Of a stretch of 64,000 nucleotides of DNA, positions 51,825 through 62,015 are shown one piece after another (position 1 is the stretch's first letter; every line of letters starts with the position of its first letter). A model generated the notes under the pieces. That model saw only the letters and a list, made by a program, of their open reading frames with translations, did no database searches and was not told the DNA's origin. The DNA is from Pseudolactococcus sp041800635. Its GTDB lineage: Bacteria > Bacillota > Bacilli > Lactobacillales > Streptococcaceae. Made by a program: the position numbers and the translations under genes. The stretch is taken from the NCBI GenBank assembly GCA_047833645.1, contig CP181259.1, positions 868,001-932,000 on the forward strand, read 5' to 3'.

Positions 51825-52382
51825 TTAAACTGTCAAAAGTTCTTCTTCTTTGTTGGCAGTGTGCTGATCGATTTCTTTCACTGCAGCATCTGTCACTTTT
51901 TGAATGTCTTTTTCGAGTGTCTTCAACTCATCTTCAGTGATTTCTTTAGCCTTCTCTGATTTCTTAGCATCATTCATGGCATCTTTACGGATGTTACGAA
52001 TGGCTACTTTACCACCTTCAGCCGTTTTCTTCACTTCTTTTGCCAACTCTTTCCGACGTTCTTCAGTCAGCGCTGGAATCACCAAACGAATCACATTGCC
52101 GTCAGACTGAGGATTAATCCCTAAATCACTGGCATTGAGCGCCGCTTCGATATCTTTAATCACGGTTTTGTCAAACGGTGTGATCAAAAGTACACGCGCT
52201 TCCGGAACAGAAATCCCAGCCAATTGGTTCAAAGGTGTTGGTGCGCCATAGTAGTCCACAGTGATGCGGTCAAGTAGGCTCGCATTAGCACGGCCAGCAC
52301 GGATACTGCCAAACTCACGTTGCAAACTGTCAATAGATTGTCTCATACGGTCTTGCGCCGTTGTTACGATGTCATTTGTCAT
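51825..52382 (-). CDS. frr: Ribosome recycling factor
   Basis: Frr splits post-termination ribosomes with EF-G. The 185-residue protein has the standard length and the motifs FGSIRAGRANASLLDRI, TPLNQLAGISVPEARVLLI and VRLVIPALTEERRKEL-like VIRLVIPALTEERRKE. It follows pyrH by 30 bp, the usual pyrH-frr operon. Confidence 0.97.
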   Translation of the reverse strand: MTNDIVTTAQDRMRQSIDSLQREFGSIRAGRANASLLDRITVDYYGAPTPLNQLAGISVPEARVLLITPFDKTVIKDIEAALNASDLGINPQSDGNVIRLVIPALTEERRKELAKEVKKTAEGGKVAIRNIRKDAMNDAKKSEKAKEITEDELKTLEKDIQKVTDAAVKEIDQHTANKEEELLTV

Positions 52383-52412
52383 GATAGTCTTCCTTTTATA
52401 GTTTCTTCAAAA

Positions 52413-53132
52413 TTAATTAGACACGGTCGTTCCGATATGTTCACCTAGAACCACACGCTTGATATTACCCGTTTCATTGAGATTGAAAACGACGAGGTCG
52501 ATATTATTATCCATCGACAAGCTCGAAGCCGTCGAATCCATAATCTTCAAGCCTTGCTTCAAGACCTCGATATGTGTCAACTCGTCAAATTTAATGGCTG
52601 ACGCATTGGTACGCGGATCGTCGTTATAAACACCATCAACCCCATTTTTCGCCATGAGAATGGCATCTGCACCAATTTCAGCGGCTCTGAGCGCAGCCGT
52701 CGTATCGGTTGAGAAATAAGGCGAACCAGTGCCAGCAGCGAAAATCACGATGCGTTCCTTTTCAAGATGGCGCAAAGCACGTCCCCGAACATAAGGTTCA
52801 GCCAGCTGTTGCATATTAATGGCAGTTTGAACACGAGTCGTCACACCCGCACGCTCCAGTGCATCTGCCATGACAAGGGCATTCATCACGGTGCCTAACA
52901 TGCCGGTATAATCGGCCGGCACACGTTCCATCCCTGCCGCAGCAGCTGCTTCCCCACGCCAGAGGTTACCCCCACCGATGACCAAGGCAATTTCGATTCC
53001 TAAATCATGTACTTCTTTCAGCTCTTTGGCGATTTCCTCAACCGTCGCAATATCAATGCCGACACCGCGTTCCCCCGCAAGTGCTTCTCCGGAAAGTTTG
53101 ATGAGGACGCGTTTATATTTTACTTGAGACAT
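52413..53132 (-). CDS. pyrH: UMP kinase
   Basis: PyrH phosphorylates UMP to UDP. The 239-residue protein is an amino-acid-kinase-fold enzyme with RVLIKLSGEALAGE, VIGGGNLWRG, GTGSPYFSTDTTAALRAAEI and AKNGVDGVYNDDPR. SD AAAGGTG precedes the ATG. It heads the pyrH-frr operon. Confidence 0.97.
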   Translation of the reverse strand: MSQVKYKRVLIKLSGEALAGERGVGIDIATVEEIAKELKEVHDLGIEIALVIGGGNLWRGEAAAAAGMERVPADYTGMLGTVMNALVMADALERAGVTTRVQTAINMQQLAEPYVRGRALRHLEKERIVIFAAGTGSPYFSTDTTAALRAAEIGADAILMAKNGVDGVYNDDPRTNASAIKFDELTHIEVLKQGLKIMDSTASSLSMDNNIDLVVFNLNETGNIKRVVLGEHIGTTVSN

Positions 53133-53322
53133 AATTCACCTTTCATACTGTTCATTTCATACTTCATCTTATCCATTTTACCACAAATTTGACGATTTTT
53201 GAAAAAACGCCATCGGATTTCTCAGTTAATTTCAAGTCGATTTGATGACTGCGAGACTTAACAAGACATTTTTTGGGACCATTCAAGTCAAGACTAAAAA
53301 ACTTGACTGCGCTTAATGACAA

Positions 53323-53361
53323 GAAAAACTCCCTTCCGCCAATAGCGTCAAGGAAGTTTTC
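53323..53361 (-). terminator. ackA terminator
   Basis: On the minus strand GAAAACTTCC, a loop, GGAAGGGAGTTTTTC, just after the ackA stop at 53370. Confidence 0.7.
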
Positions 53362-53369
53362 AGGTAGGT

Positions 53370-54563
53370 TTAGGCTTGCGCCTTAAATTTTTCAACGTCA
53401 CGCGCGATGACCAGCTCTTCATCCGTTGGAATGACGAGTACTTTGACCTTGGCATCTGGTGTTGAGATGATGCCATCTGCACCCACAACGTTTTTGCTTT
53501 CATCGATGTCTAAGCCAAACCATGACAAGCCATCAACAATGGCTTTCCGTACAGGGCCAGAGTTCTCACCGATACCAGCTGTAAAGATAAGGGCGTCCGC
53601 GCCATTTAAGACAGCTAAATATTGGCCGATAAATTTTTGAATTCGGTTGACATACATATCAAAAGCTAGGGTCGCTTTTTCATCCCCCGCTTCACGAGCA
53701 GAGATAATATCACGCATATCCGATGAACGATCTGAAATGCCTGCTAAGCCTGACTTTTTATTAAAGGTATCGATGACTTCAGCCACATCCGTAATCCCCG
53801 TTTTGGCCATGATGTAAGGGATGATTGAAGCATCTAACTCGCCTGTCCGTGTACCCATCATGACGCCGGCAAGTGGGGTGAAGCCCATCGAGGTATCAAC
53901 TGATTTGCCACCATCAATGGCTGTCAAACTCACACCATTCCCGATATGGGCTGTGATGAGTTTAAGGTCTTCAGCTGGTTTACCAAGATAGTCAGCCGCT
54001 TTCTGAGCAACGTACATATGGCTCGTCCCGTGGGCCCCGTACTTACGAACTGCATACTCGTCGTAAAGCGCATTTGGTACTGGGTAACGGTAGGCAACCG
54101 CAGGCATGGTTGAGTGGAAGGCCGTATCGAAGACTGCGACGTGTGTTGCTTCTGGCAAGAGCGCACAGAAAGCATAGATCCCCGCAACGTTTGCTGGATT
54201 ATGTAAAGGCGCTAAATCAGATAACGCTTCGATTTGATTGGCCACATCATTGTCAATTAAAACTGAGTCTTTAAATATTTCGCCACCAGCCACAACACGG
54301 TGGCCTGTCCCAGTGATTTCTGAGAAGTGTGCGATGATGTTCAAGTTTTTAAGGTCGTTCATCAAAATCGCGACAGCTTCTGTGTGATTGTGGATATTTT
54401 TAACGGTGACGTGTTTATCGCCTTCAAAACTCACTGTCGACACTGACTCCGGTAAGCCAATCCGTTCAATCAGCCCTTTAGCGATCACTGTTTCTTCTGG
54501 CATTTGGTAAAGCTGCCATTTAAGACTTGAGCTACCGGCATTAATCGCAATTGTTTTTGACAT
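53370..54563 (-). CDS. ackA: Acetate kinase
   Basis: AckA makes ATP and acetate from acetyl phosphate. The 397-residue protein has IAINAGSSSLKWQLY, HRVVAGGEIF, FDTAFHSTMP, HIGNGVSLTAIDGGKSVDTSMGF and TAGIGENSGPVRKAI. SD AGGAGAG precedes the start. A cre-like site lies about 140 bp upstream, consistent with CcpA activation of overflow metabolism. The adjacent upstream methyltransferase gene (YtxK-like) is a common neighbour. Confidence 0.97.
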   Translation of the reverse strand: MSKTIAINAGSSSLKWQLYQMPEETVIAKGLIERIGLPESVSTVSFEGDKHVTVKNIHNHTEAVAILMNDLKNLNIIAHFSEITGTGHRVVAGGEIFKDSVLIDNDVANQIEALSDLAPLHNPANVAGIYAFCALLPEATHVAVFDTAFHSTMPAVAYRYPVPNALYDEYAVRKYGAHGTSHMYVAQKAADYLGKPAEDLKLITAHIGNGVSLTAIDGGKSVDTSMGFTPLAGVMMGTRTGELDASIIPYIMAKTGITDVAEVIDTFNKKSGLAGISDRSSDMRDIISAREAGDEKATLAFDMYVNRIQKFIGQYLAVLNGADALIFTAGIGENSGPVRKAIVDGLSWFGLDIDESKNVVGADGIISTPDAKVKVLVIPTDEELVIARDVEKFKAQA

Positions 54564-54703
54564 GTTCCATTCTCTCCTAGTTTAAGGTGTTGAGGCGACT
54601 GGTTTGGTGAGTATATTTTTGATTCATCTCACGGCTGCCAGTCCCCAAAGGTATTCAAGCAACACTTTCAGATATCGCTTGGTGCTTATAAAAACGCCCG
54701 TGT

Positions 54704-54717
54704 TGAAAACGTTTTCC
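54704..54717. promoter_or_regulatory. cre-like site upstream of ackA
   Basis: TGAAAACGTTTTCC contains a 12-bp palindrome GAAAACGTTTTC and fits the CcpA consensus TGWAANCGNTNWCA except at the last base. ackA is CcpA-activated through an upstream cre in B. subtilis and L. lactis, and the spacing here is compatible. Confidence 0.6.
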
Positions 54718-54723
54718 CTTAAA

Positions 54724-55659
54724 TTATATCATATTTTGACGGAATTGCGTCATGAAAGTTTGCACAATCTCAGGATTTGTCAGACTTGTCAGTGGAAAAA
54801 CAAAGGGTGTTTTGCCTTGTGCAGACTTTTGTAAGACAAAGATTGCCTTGCTATGGTTTTCAGTGACAATGTCTTCTGGTAGGGTAATGACAGCAGCGAC
54901 GCTGGCATAATCCTGCAACCATTTTTTTAATAAATCAGCTTGTGGACTGGACAGCAAATCACTCGGTGCAAGAAAAATCGCATAGCCATCGGATTTGAGG
55001 TACTTGAAGCCCTGCGCCATCAGCAAGTGGTGGGCATAGGTGTGCTCCGTCTGACTGCCGACAAGTGAACGCTGAGCGATTGCATCGTCAGGGTAATAGC
55101 CTACCGGCAGGTCTGACAGCAGGAGATCGACTGGCTCGATGACTTGTGGCCGCACGGCATCAATCTGCAAAAATTGAGCTGAGGTTTGCATGACATCCGC
55201 GATACTGGCCGACAGGTCGATCATCAAATCGTCGACTTCAAAACCTGTATAACTTATGGTTTTGTCCGGCATCCCGGTTAATAACGTTTCAGCCAAATTT
55301 CCCGTGCCCGACCCGAGCTCCAACATAGACAAGCTCGTTTCAGGAGACAGGGTCTCGATCATAAAATTGATGATATAGCCAATGGCATCAGGCGTTAATT
55401 GGTGGTTGGCCTGCAGGCGCATGTCCTTGGCACCTTTAATCAGGGCAAATTGATAGACTTTTTGCCACTCTTGTTTTGTCAACTTGAGCGCTCGTAATTG
55501 TGTGTTGCGTTCTTGCAGGTCTGCCGATGCTGCTTGGCCGAGATAGCTCACATTTTGCTCAATCAAGGCATCATAAAAATGCGTGGCCAAACGTGTTTCA
55601 AGTTCCTGGACATTGGTGAGCAAAAGGCCAAATGCCGTTTCGATTTTTTCCATTTTCAT
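54724..55659 (-). CDS. Class I SAM-dependent methyltransferase, YtxK-like
   Basis: The 311-residue protein has an N-terminal helical domain and an N6-adenine-type methyltransferase fold: MLELGSGTGNLAETLL, FEVDDLMIDL, and LLLSDLPVGYYPDD in place of the NPPY motif. Similar genes lie next to ackA in many Firmicutes. ATG 55659 is preferred; an extended -10 (TGGTATAAT) ends 7 nt before it and no Shine-Dalgarno exists, suggesting a leaderless mRNA. Substrate unknown. Confidence 0.85.
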   Translation of the reverse strand: MKMEKIETAFGLLLTNVQELETRLATHFYDALIEQNVSYLGQAASADLQERNTQLRALKLTKQEWQKVYQFALIKGAKDMRLQANHQLTPDAIGYIINFMIETLSPETSLSMLELGSGTGNLAETLLTGMPDKTISYTGFEVDDLMIDLSASIADVMQTSAQFLQIDAVRPQVIEPVDLLLSDLPVGYYPDDAIAQRSLVGSQTEHTYAHHLLMAQGFKYLKSDGYAIFLAPSDLLSSPQADLLKKWLQDYASVAAVITLPEDIVTENHSKAIFVLQKSAQGKTPFVFPLTSLTNPEIVQTFMTQFRQNMI

Positions 55660-55666
55660 AGCTTTT

Positions 55667-55672
55667 ATTATA
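55667..55672 (-). promoter_or_regulatory. Extended -10 box directly upstream of the methyltransferase
   Basis: On the minus strand TGGTATAAT, then AAAAGCT, then ATG. The sequence resembles the gpo start (TATAAT-AAAGCT-ATG). Confidence 0.5.
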
Positions 55673-55820
55673 CCACAATCCTGAAGTCGACTTTTAAGCT
55701 TTGCTTTAAGTCTCATTTAAGTTTGCTTGGCTATACTTAAGGCATTCCTAAAATATTTTTTCATAATAACTCCCTTAAAGAAAACGCGTTGGCCTGGATA
55801 GCCAATGCGTTTTCTGTGTT

Positions 55821-56309
55821 TTACAGGAGGTTTTCCCAAACTAGATCATACCAAATGGTACCGCCGTGCGCCGATTGGGATTGACCATCGTTCTCGAAAC
55901 CATTTTTTTCATAATAGGGAATCAAATAGTCGTGGCAGGTCAATGTAATCCCCTGACGATTTTGCGCCCGCGCCAGGTCTTTCATGGCTGCGATTAATCT
56001 TGTGCCAACGGCTTGACCTTTAAAATCTGCTGCGACGGATAAACTCGTCACTGCAATGTAGCCACCCGTTGCCGGATTTTCTGTCACTGTTTGAAACAGG
56101 TCGTCCGTTAAATGGCGCGCCTGAATCACGGGACCTTCGATATAACCTGCAACTTGACCGTCAATTTCTGCCACTAAAAAGGTGTCTGGAATTTTAGCGA
56201 TGCGCGCTTTGACAACCTCATAAGTCGCGGCTTCTTCTGGTGAAAAGTTAGCGGCTTCTATCTTGTAAGCCACTTCTAAATCTGCTGGTATTACCTGTCT
56301 AATGATCAT
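55821..56309 (-). CDS. GNAT family N-acetyltransferase
   Basis: The 162-residue protein has the GNAT fold: IRQVIPADLEVAYKIEAANF, acceptor region FLVAEIDGQVAGYIEGPV, and acetyl-CoA binding LSVAADFKGQAVGTRLIAAM. It resembles arylalkylamine/diamine-type acetyltransferases, but the substrate is unknown. A repeat element lies upstream. Confidence 0.88.
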   Translation of the reverse strand: MIIRQVIPADLEVAYKIEAANFSPEEAATYEVVKARIAKIPDTFLVAEIDGQVAGYIEGPVIQARHLTDDLFQTVTENPATGGYIAVTSLSVAADFKGQAVGTRLIAAMKDLARAQNRQGITLTCHDYLIPYYEKNGFENDGQSQSAHGGTIWYDLVWENLL

Positions 56310-56357
56310 TGTTGATCCCTATCCCCTTTAGTTATATGGCTTAATTGATTGTGAAGA

Positions 56358-56652
56358 TAAGAAGCTGAGACAAAACACTCAGCTACCAAAAGAGAAAAGT
56401 AAACTAGACAATCAAATTGTAACGGCCAGTTTCAATTTCTTACCAATTTCGTTATCTTTCCCAGAAAGATTACCGATTCCACACAAAATCAGCGATTTTT
56501 AAACCATTTTGATAGTCTTTCTGACGATTTATCATGTTGCTTGAAATTTTTTCGAAAAATGATATAAAAATAGGCGATGAACGATTCTGATTAGCATCGA
56601 AAATGTTCAAAACCTATTTTTTAGAGGCTTTTTGTCCTAGCTCTTTATCTTA
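56358..56652 (+). repeat. MITE-like nested hairpin element, copy 3
   Basis: Same orientation as copy 1: GCTGAGACAAAACACTCAGC, then AAAAGAGAAAAGTAAACTAG, then TTACCAATTTCG...CCCAGAAAGATTACCGATT, then AAATAGGCGATGAACGATT and TTTTTGTCCTAGCTC. The internal stems have decayed more than in copies 1 and 2. It ends about 10 bp before the murC stop. Confidence 0.7.
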
Positions 56653-56662
56653 TTTTTTGAGT

Positions 56663-57997
56663 TTATTGGACATTACTTGTCAATTGTGACAAGAGTGATT
56701 CAAAGGCATACTCATACTTTTGAATATCGCCTGCACCCATGAAGACGTAGACCGCATTGTCATGGTCAAGTAAGGGTGAGACATTATCCACAGTAATCAC
56801 TTTAGCTGGTTTGTCAATTTTCACAGCTAGGTCTTCCACTTTGACATCGCCATGGTCAACCTCACGTGCTGAGCCATAAATCTGTGCCAAGTAAACGGCG
56901 TCAGCCTGGTTCAAGCTTGTCGCAAATTCATCAATCAGAGCAATGGTCCGTGTAAAGGTGTGGGGCTGGAAGACTGCGACGATTTCTTTATCCGGATATT
57001 TTTGACGCGCTGCGTCCACCGTTGCTTCGATTTCAGTCGGATGGTGGGCAAAATCATCGATAATGACCTGATCACCGATCCGTTTTTCAGTGAAACGACG
57101 TTTTACACCGCCAAATGTTGCCATATATTTGGCCACTTCTTTGGCATCGAAACCATCTTGATGGGTAACGGCAACAACTGCCAGGGCATTCAAGATATTA
57201 TGTTTGCCATAAGTCGGCACGACAAATTCTCCGATTTTTTGGTCGTGGAAATAGGCGGTAAATTTCGAGCCGCTGGTCGTCCGCGTCACGTCTTTGGCGA
57301 TATAGTCATCGTTGTCAGAGAAGCCGTAACGGTAGATCGGTACATCGGCTGTCAATTTTTGCAGGTATTTATCATCACCGTAGACGAAGATACCTTTGGT
57401 GATTTGATTGGCATAGCTTTGGAAGGCGTCGAAAACGTCGTCAATGCCTGTGAAATAGTCAGGATGATCAAAATCGACATTGGTGATGATCGTGTATTCA
57501 GGATGGTAGGGCAGGAAATGACGCTCATACTCATCCGACTCGAAAACAAAGAATTTAGAGTCTGCTGAGCCGCGGCCTGTGCCATCACCGATCAGATAAG
57601 ACGTGTCTGTCACGTGACGCATGACGTGCGCCAAAAGACCTGTCGTTGAGGTTTTGCCATGGGCACCGGCTACGCCGATTGACGTGAAGTTGGTCATGAA
57701 TTGACCGAGAAACTCATGGTAGCGGACATAGTGGTAGCCGTTTTTATTGGCATAAGCCACTTCGACATTGTTATCATCCCGGAAAGCATTGCCGACAATG
57801 ATTTCGACCTCTGGCGTGATATTTTTCGTGTCAAATGGCAAGAGCGGAATGCCCGCTTTCTCTAAGCCACGCTGGGTAAAGTAGTAATCTGTTGAATCAG
57901 ACCCTTGCACCTTGTGACCCATTTGGTGCAGCATGAGGGCCAGTGCTGACATGCCAGACCCTTTGATTCCGATAAAATGATACGTTTTTTGTGACAT
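56663..57997 (-). CDS. murC: UDP-N-acetylmuramate-L-alanine ligase
   Basis: MurC adds the first amino acid of the peptidoglycan stem. The 444-residue protein has the UDP-binding GIKGSGMSALALMLHQMGHKVQGSD, ATP site GAHGKTSTTGLLAHV, DFAHHPTEIEATV and FQPHTFTRT. Length and order of motifs are normal. The next gene upstream encodes a disordered protein of unknown role. Confidence 0.97.
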   Translation of the reverse strand: MSQKTYHFIGIKGSGMSALALMLHQMGHKVQGSDSTDYYFTQRGLEKAGIPLLPFDTKNITPEVEIIVGNAFRDDNNVEVAYANKNGYHYVRYHEFLGQFMTNFTSIGVAGAHGKTSTTGLLAHVMRHVTDTSYLIGDGTGRGSADSKFFVFESDEYERHFLPYHPEYTIITNVDFDHPDYFTGIDDVFDAFQSYANQITKGIFVYGDDKYLQKLTADVPIYRYGFSDNDDYIAKDVTRTTSGSKFTAYFHDQKIGEFVVPTYGKHNILNALAVVAVTHQDGFDAKEVAKYMATFGGVKRRFTEKRIGDQVIIDDFAHHPTEIEATVDAARQKYPDKEIVAVFQPHTFTRTIALIDEFATSLNQADAVYLAQIYGSAREVDHGDVKVEDLAVKIDKPAKVITVDNVSPLLDHDNAVYVFMGAGDIQKYEYAFESLLSQLTSNVQ

Positions 57998-58166
57998 TTG
58001 TCTACTCTTTTAAAAGTTGGATTGGCCAATGGTGCAAATGAGATTGAAAATTTCCTTGAAACTTTCACCAACTACTGCACCTTATCACTCAGCCTAAGGC
58101 AACTCTCTTCCTTCCTAATTCATACGAACGCTCGCGCTACTTAGTGACTGCTCTGACTGCTCTGCA

Positions 58167-58766
58167 TTAGTCCACGGTATCAAAACCATCACGGTGCTGA
58201 TGTTTACTTGCAAAATAGTCTTGCTTGGGCTCATCAAATAAAGACCCATTTGACTGACGCGCCGCTGTTTTATCAAAGCCTGAAACGGACTGTCCCAGTG
58301 AATGCTGCGTTTGAGCCACTTTTTTATTCGCCAAACCCTTGATCCCTAATTCATCGGACGACGCCCGTTCTAGTGGATTGACATAAGGTTTAACAGGCTT
58401 AGGCGCCACCGCATTTTCACGCGCACGCTTCCTCGCATCCTCAACCAAGGTTGATTTTTTCTTAATCGGCATGGGATCCGCTGACGCCTTGAAATTTTTG
58501 CTCAGCGGGCGTTTGCCGTTAACCGTCGGTGTTTGCCGACGCGTCTCAAAAGTACTCATTTGTTCCGATTCACCCGCAGTCTCTGACATCAGGTTAGAAG
58601 CGTTTGCCTTGTTCCCAGCAAACGACTCGAACCGCTCTGTCGCTGCATCCGGATTTTTGGTTAAAAGTTGTTGATTGGTCATGATCACGCGATGATCCGG
58701 TGTTAAGACCGCATCATCCGGCATAATCGGAAAGGTTATTTTATTTTTAGGATACGAATTTTCCAT
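58167..58766 (-). CDS. Hypothetical disordered protein
   Basis: The 199-residue product is hydrophilic, rich in Lys, Asn, Ser and Pro, with no membrane segment or signal peptide. Short pieces such as FPIMPDDAVLTPDHRVIMTNQQ at the N-terminus look ordered. ATG 58766 is preferred for AAGG 8 nt upstream. The gene lies between a helicase and murC, a position often occupied by lineage-specific genes. No family is recognised. Confidence 0.6.
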   Translation of the reverse strand: MENSYPKNKITFPIMPDDAVLTPDHRVIMTNQQLLTKNPDAATERFESFAGNKANASNLMSETAGESEQMSTFETRRQTPTVNGKRPLSKNFKASADPMPIKKKSTLVEDARKRARENAVAPKPVKPYVNPLERASSDELGIKGLANKKVAQTQHSLGQSVSGFDKTAARQSNGSLFDEPKQDYFASKHQHRDGFDTVD

Positions 58767-58901
58767 GTTTGGCCTTACTTTCACTTGAGTTAAAGAATGT
58801 TTGAGCGCATCCGTCGACCAAAGAAGCCGTCGACAAGAGATACCAACTACATTGTACCAAAAATTTGGGGAATAGTCTCGGCTTATGAGAATTTCTCGCC
58901 T

Positions 58902-61900
58902 TTAAAGCCCCAAAATAGACTTCATTTCATCCTTAGAAATCGTGCTATCATCGCCACCGCCATCTAACACCGTCGACACCATATCGCGCTTACTATCCTG
59001 CAGCGCCATGATTTTCTCCTCGATCGTGCCACGCGTAATCAGTCGAATCACTTCTACCGTTTTCGTTTGGCCCATGCGGTGAGCCCGCGAGATAGCTTGC
59101 TCTTCGACCGACGGATTCCACCACAAGTCGATCAAAATGACGACATCAGCAGACGTCAAATTCAGACCTGTCCCGCCAGCCTTAAGTGAAATCAAAAAGG
59201 CATCACGTGACCCTGCATTAAAGGCCTTGACCATTTTCATCCGATCTTTAACCGGTGTTGACCCGGTCAACTGATAGCTCGAAATCCCCGCTGCTTCCAA
59301 TTGTTTCTCGATATGCGGAAACATTTTTCGGAACTGTGAAAAAATGAGCGGTCGATGCCCCGCATCCTTGATTTGCTGCAAGAGCTGAGCCAGACTTTTG
59401 AGTTTACCAGAGGTTCCCGTGTAATCCGGCATAAATAAAGCCGGTGTATCACAGATTTGCCGCAAACGGGTGATCCCCGCCAAAATCTCAATCTTCGAAC
59501 GCGAAAATTCATAGTCGTTCATGTTTCTCACACGATTTTGAATGGCTTCAAGCTGCGCCAGATAGATAATTTTTTGCGACTCCTCAAGCTCACTATACTG
59601 AATCATTTCCAGCTTGTCTGGTAATTCCAGCAGCACATCTTCCTTACGACGCCGCATGACAAAGGGCTGAATCATGCGTGAAATCGCATCGTGTTTTAGC
59701 TTACGGAATTTCTTACGATCCCCTAAAATCCCCGGCATGATAATTTGGAAAATCGCCCAAATCTCATCGACCCGATTCTCAATCGGTGTACCCGATAAGG
59801 CAAAGATATGATCCACCTTAAGCTGAGACAAGGCTTTATTGGTCTTAGAATTAAAGTTTTTAACCGTTTGTGCTTCATCAATCAGTAAATAATTCAGCTC
59901 CAGTGCTTGATAGGTGGTCACATCTTTCAAAAAGCTACCGTAACTGGTGATAAAAATCTGTGTTTTCGGATTATCTAACAAAGTAGAACGTTCTGGTTTC
60001 GTGCCATCCACAACGACAACTTCAAGATCGGGTGCAAACTTAGCAAACTCATTCGACCAGTTATAAATCAAACTAGAGGGCGAGACGATCAAAGCAGTAT
60101 CACCTGGCACCAGATTGCTGGCAAGATAAGTAATCGACTGCAAGGTCTTACCCAGTCCCATATCATCCGCCAGCACACCGCCCATGTGATAGCTACTGAG
60201 CATCTTCATCCAGCGTACGCCATCTTCTTGATAGGGCCGCAAAGTCGCCTTAATTTGTTCTGGTTTGTCATAAGGAAAGGCGTGTGGGTTAGTCAAATTG
60301 TCGTATAAGGCTTCAAACTGACTTGAAAATGATACCCCATCCTGGTCGCCAAAAATTTTAGAGAGTTGGAAGGTTTTAAAGGTCGGGACAGCGAGCTTGC
60401 CTGCGCCGACCTGCACGTCATCTGACATATCCGTCAGGACTTGCTTGACTGCATCAAACTGCTCATCTAGCAAGATTAATTGCCCCGACTCGGTGACATA
60501 ATACCCCGCATTTTCCTGCAATCGTGCCACGAGTTTTGAAAATTCTTGTTCAGGGACATGGGGTAAGCTGAAATTGATTTCTAACAACCCACCATTTTGA
60601 TCAATGTCAATCTCAAAATTCTCTGTGATTTGGAGTTCTTGGACGCTGGGTGACAGGGTCACATCGCCCAATTTGGCAAATTGTGGGAGAATGTCAGCGA
60701 AAAAGCCATAGATTGCCTCACCTTTGGGGCGGTTAATCTGTGTCTCAAAGCCAACTGAAAACCCTGAGCGTTTGACCAAATCAAAAATGCGCTTTTCTAA
60801 CCGTAACTGCCGTGAAAAGTCAAGGGTGTCCAACTCCCTAAAGCTGGTAATCTGGAAATCCCCATAGTCAAATGCGATCTGTAAGGTCAAGAAACGGTCT
60901 AAGTCAAAGCTGAATTTCGGTTTAAATGGTCGGATTTTAAAGGCATCCGGCGCATCCACATAACCCAATTTTTCAAAGATTTGTAAAGCCTGAGCTAATT
61001 TATCCTTGTCATCATAATCAAAATAGATCATTTTCAAGCCGTCTGATGCCATTGGCACCTTGGCTAAGAGGTTTAAAATCTCTAACTGCTCGGCATCCAA
61101 CTGGTAAAACACGTGGTCCCGATAGATGATGTCGCCTTCAAAGAAGGTTTGATGCGGCATCTCTTTGATCGTCAGCTCGATGACATCATCTAGGGGTTTA
61201 ACCTCGAACTGGAAGACGTCGCCTTCATCATCCAACGGCAAAACGCTGAAATACTTGACCTGTTTTTCCGAAATTTTCATCGAAAATTCCATAGCCTCCG
61301 TCAAAGCGAGTAGCTCCGGAAGCAGACCCGCATGAGGGACGAAATAACGACCCAGCTTACGAAATAAATTGGTCAAGGCCATTTCTTCCTGGCTCGGCGT
61401 GATTTTCAGTAGATAAGTTAAAAAATCTTGACTGGCCTGGTCGAAATGTGACAGCATCAGCGTCACATAGTGGGAACTCCCGATCAGGTAGGTCCCACCT
61501 TTTCTGAGCAAGGTGATAAAATGCGGCAAGTCTTTCACGATGTAGGCTCGAGACATGCTCGTCAGCCGAATTTTCAAGGTGAAAGCCAGAAAATTACCGC
61601 TATAGTAAAAGGATTCCAGCAACTGGGGATCTGAAACTTCGACTTCTAAGGTTAATTTTTCTGATGGGTTGGCCCATTTATCATCGTTGACTTGCGCGAG
61701 AAAGTCAGCAGAGGCTTGCAATTCTTTTGATTTTTCGACCTCAGCTTCATAAGCTTTCTTTTCTTCCTCAACTGCCTCAATATCCGCTTTTTTTAGATAT
61801 TCTTCAACAGCGGCAATATGCCGGCAATAGCGATGATTGCGTTGGAAGACATCACAAAAACACAAGTCGTTCTGACCGTCTAAGTCATAAACGACTTGTT

Positions 61901-62015
61901 CACCATCAACATCAGCCGAAAGTTTCATTCCACTGACAGACACATCGGTCATCAGGCCTTTATCAAAAAGTTCCGCACCCTCTGCGCGGATGCGCGCTGG
62001 CATCATTCGACTCAT
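58902..62015 (-). CDS. SNF2-family helicase with SWIM zinc finger
   Basis: The 1037-residue protein has an N-terminal SWIM zinc finger (CFCDVFQRNHRYCRHIAAV, near residue 51), a long middle domain found in bacterial SNF2 proteins, then the Swi2/Snf2 ATPase: Walker A ADDMGLGKTLQSI, DEAQ-box LIDEAQTVKN, SGTPIENRVDEIW, and C-terminal motifs V-VI (ISLKAGGTGLNLT, ISRAHRMGQTKTVEV). It likely remodels DNA-protein complexes. Together with murC it forms a common Firmicutes neighbourhood. Confidence 0.95.
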   Translation of the reverse strand: MSRMMPARIRAEGAELFDKGLMTDVSVSGMKLSADVDGEQVVYDLDGQNDLCFCDVFQRNHRYCRHIAAVEEYLKKADIEAVEEEKKAYEAEVEKSKELQASADFLAQVNDDKWANPSEKLTLEVEVSDPQLLESFYYSGNFLAFTLKIRLTSMSRAYIVKDLPHFITLLRKGGTYLIGSSHYVTLMLSHFDQASQDFLTYLLKITPSQEEMALTNLFRKLGRYFVPHAGLLPELLALTEAMEFSMKISEKQVKYFSVLPLDDEGDVFQFEVKPLDDVIELTIKEMPHQTFFEGDIIYRDHVFYQLDAEQLEILNLLAKVPMASDGLKMIYFDYDDKDKLAQALQIFEKLGYVDAPDAFKIRPFKPKFSFDLDRFLTLQIAFDYGDFQITSFRELDTLDFSRQLRLEKRIFDLVKRSGFSVGFETQINRPKGEAIYGFFADILPQFAKLGDVTLSPSVQELQITENFEIDIDQNGGLLEINFSLPHVPEQEFSKLVARLQENAGYYVTESGQLILLDEQFDAVKQVLTDMSDDVQVGAGKLAVPTFKTFQLSKIFGDQDGVSFSSQFEALYDNLTNPHAFPYDKPEQIKATLRPYQEDGVRWMKMLSSYHMGGVLADDMGLGKTLQSITYLASNLVPGDTALIVSPSSLIYNWSNEFAKFAPDLEVVVVDGTKPERSTLLDNPKTQIFITSYGSFLKDVTTYQALELNYLLIDEAQTVKNFNSKTNKALSQLKVDHIFALSGTPIENRVDEIWAIFQIIMPGILGDRKKFRKLKHDAISRMIQPFVMRRRKEDVLLELPDKLEMIQYSELEESQKIIYLAQLEAIQNRVRNMNDYEFSRSKIEILAGITRLRQICDTPALFMPDYTGTSGKLKSLAQLLQQIKDAGHRPLIFSQFRKMFPHIEKQLEAAGISSYQLTGSTPVKDRMKMVKAFNAGSRDAFLISLKAGGTGLNLTSADVVILIDLWWNPSVEEQAISRAHRMGQTKTVEVIRLITRGTIEEKIMALQDSKRDMVSTVLDGGGDDSTISKDEMKSILGL

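Noticed and set aside
56960..57568. A 200-codon plus-strand frame inside murC
   Set aside because: It is antisense to conserved murC motifs and has no ribosome binding site.
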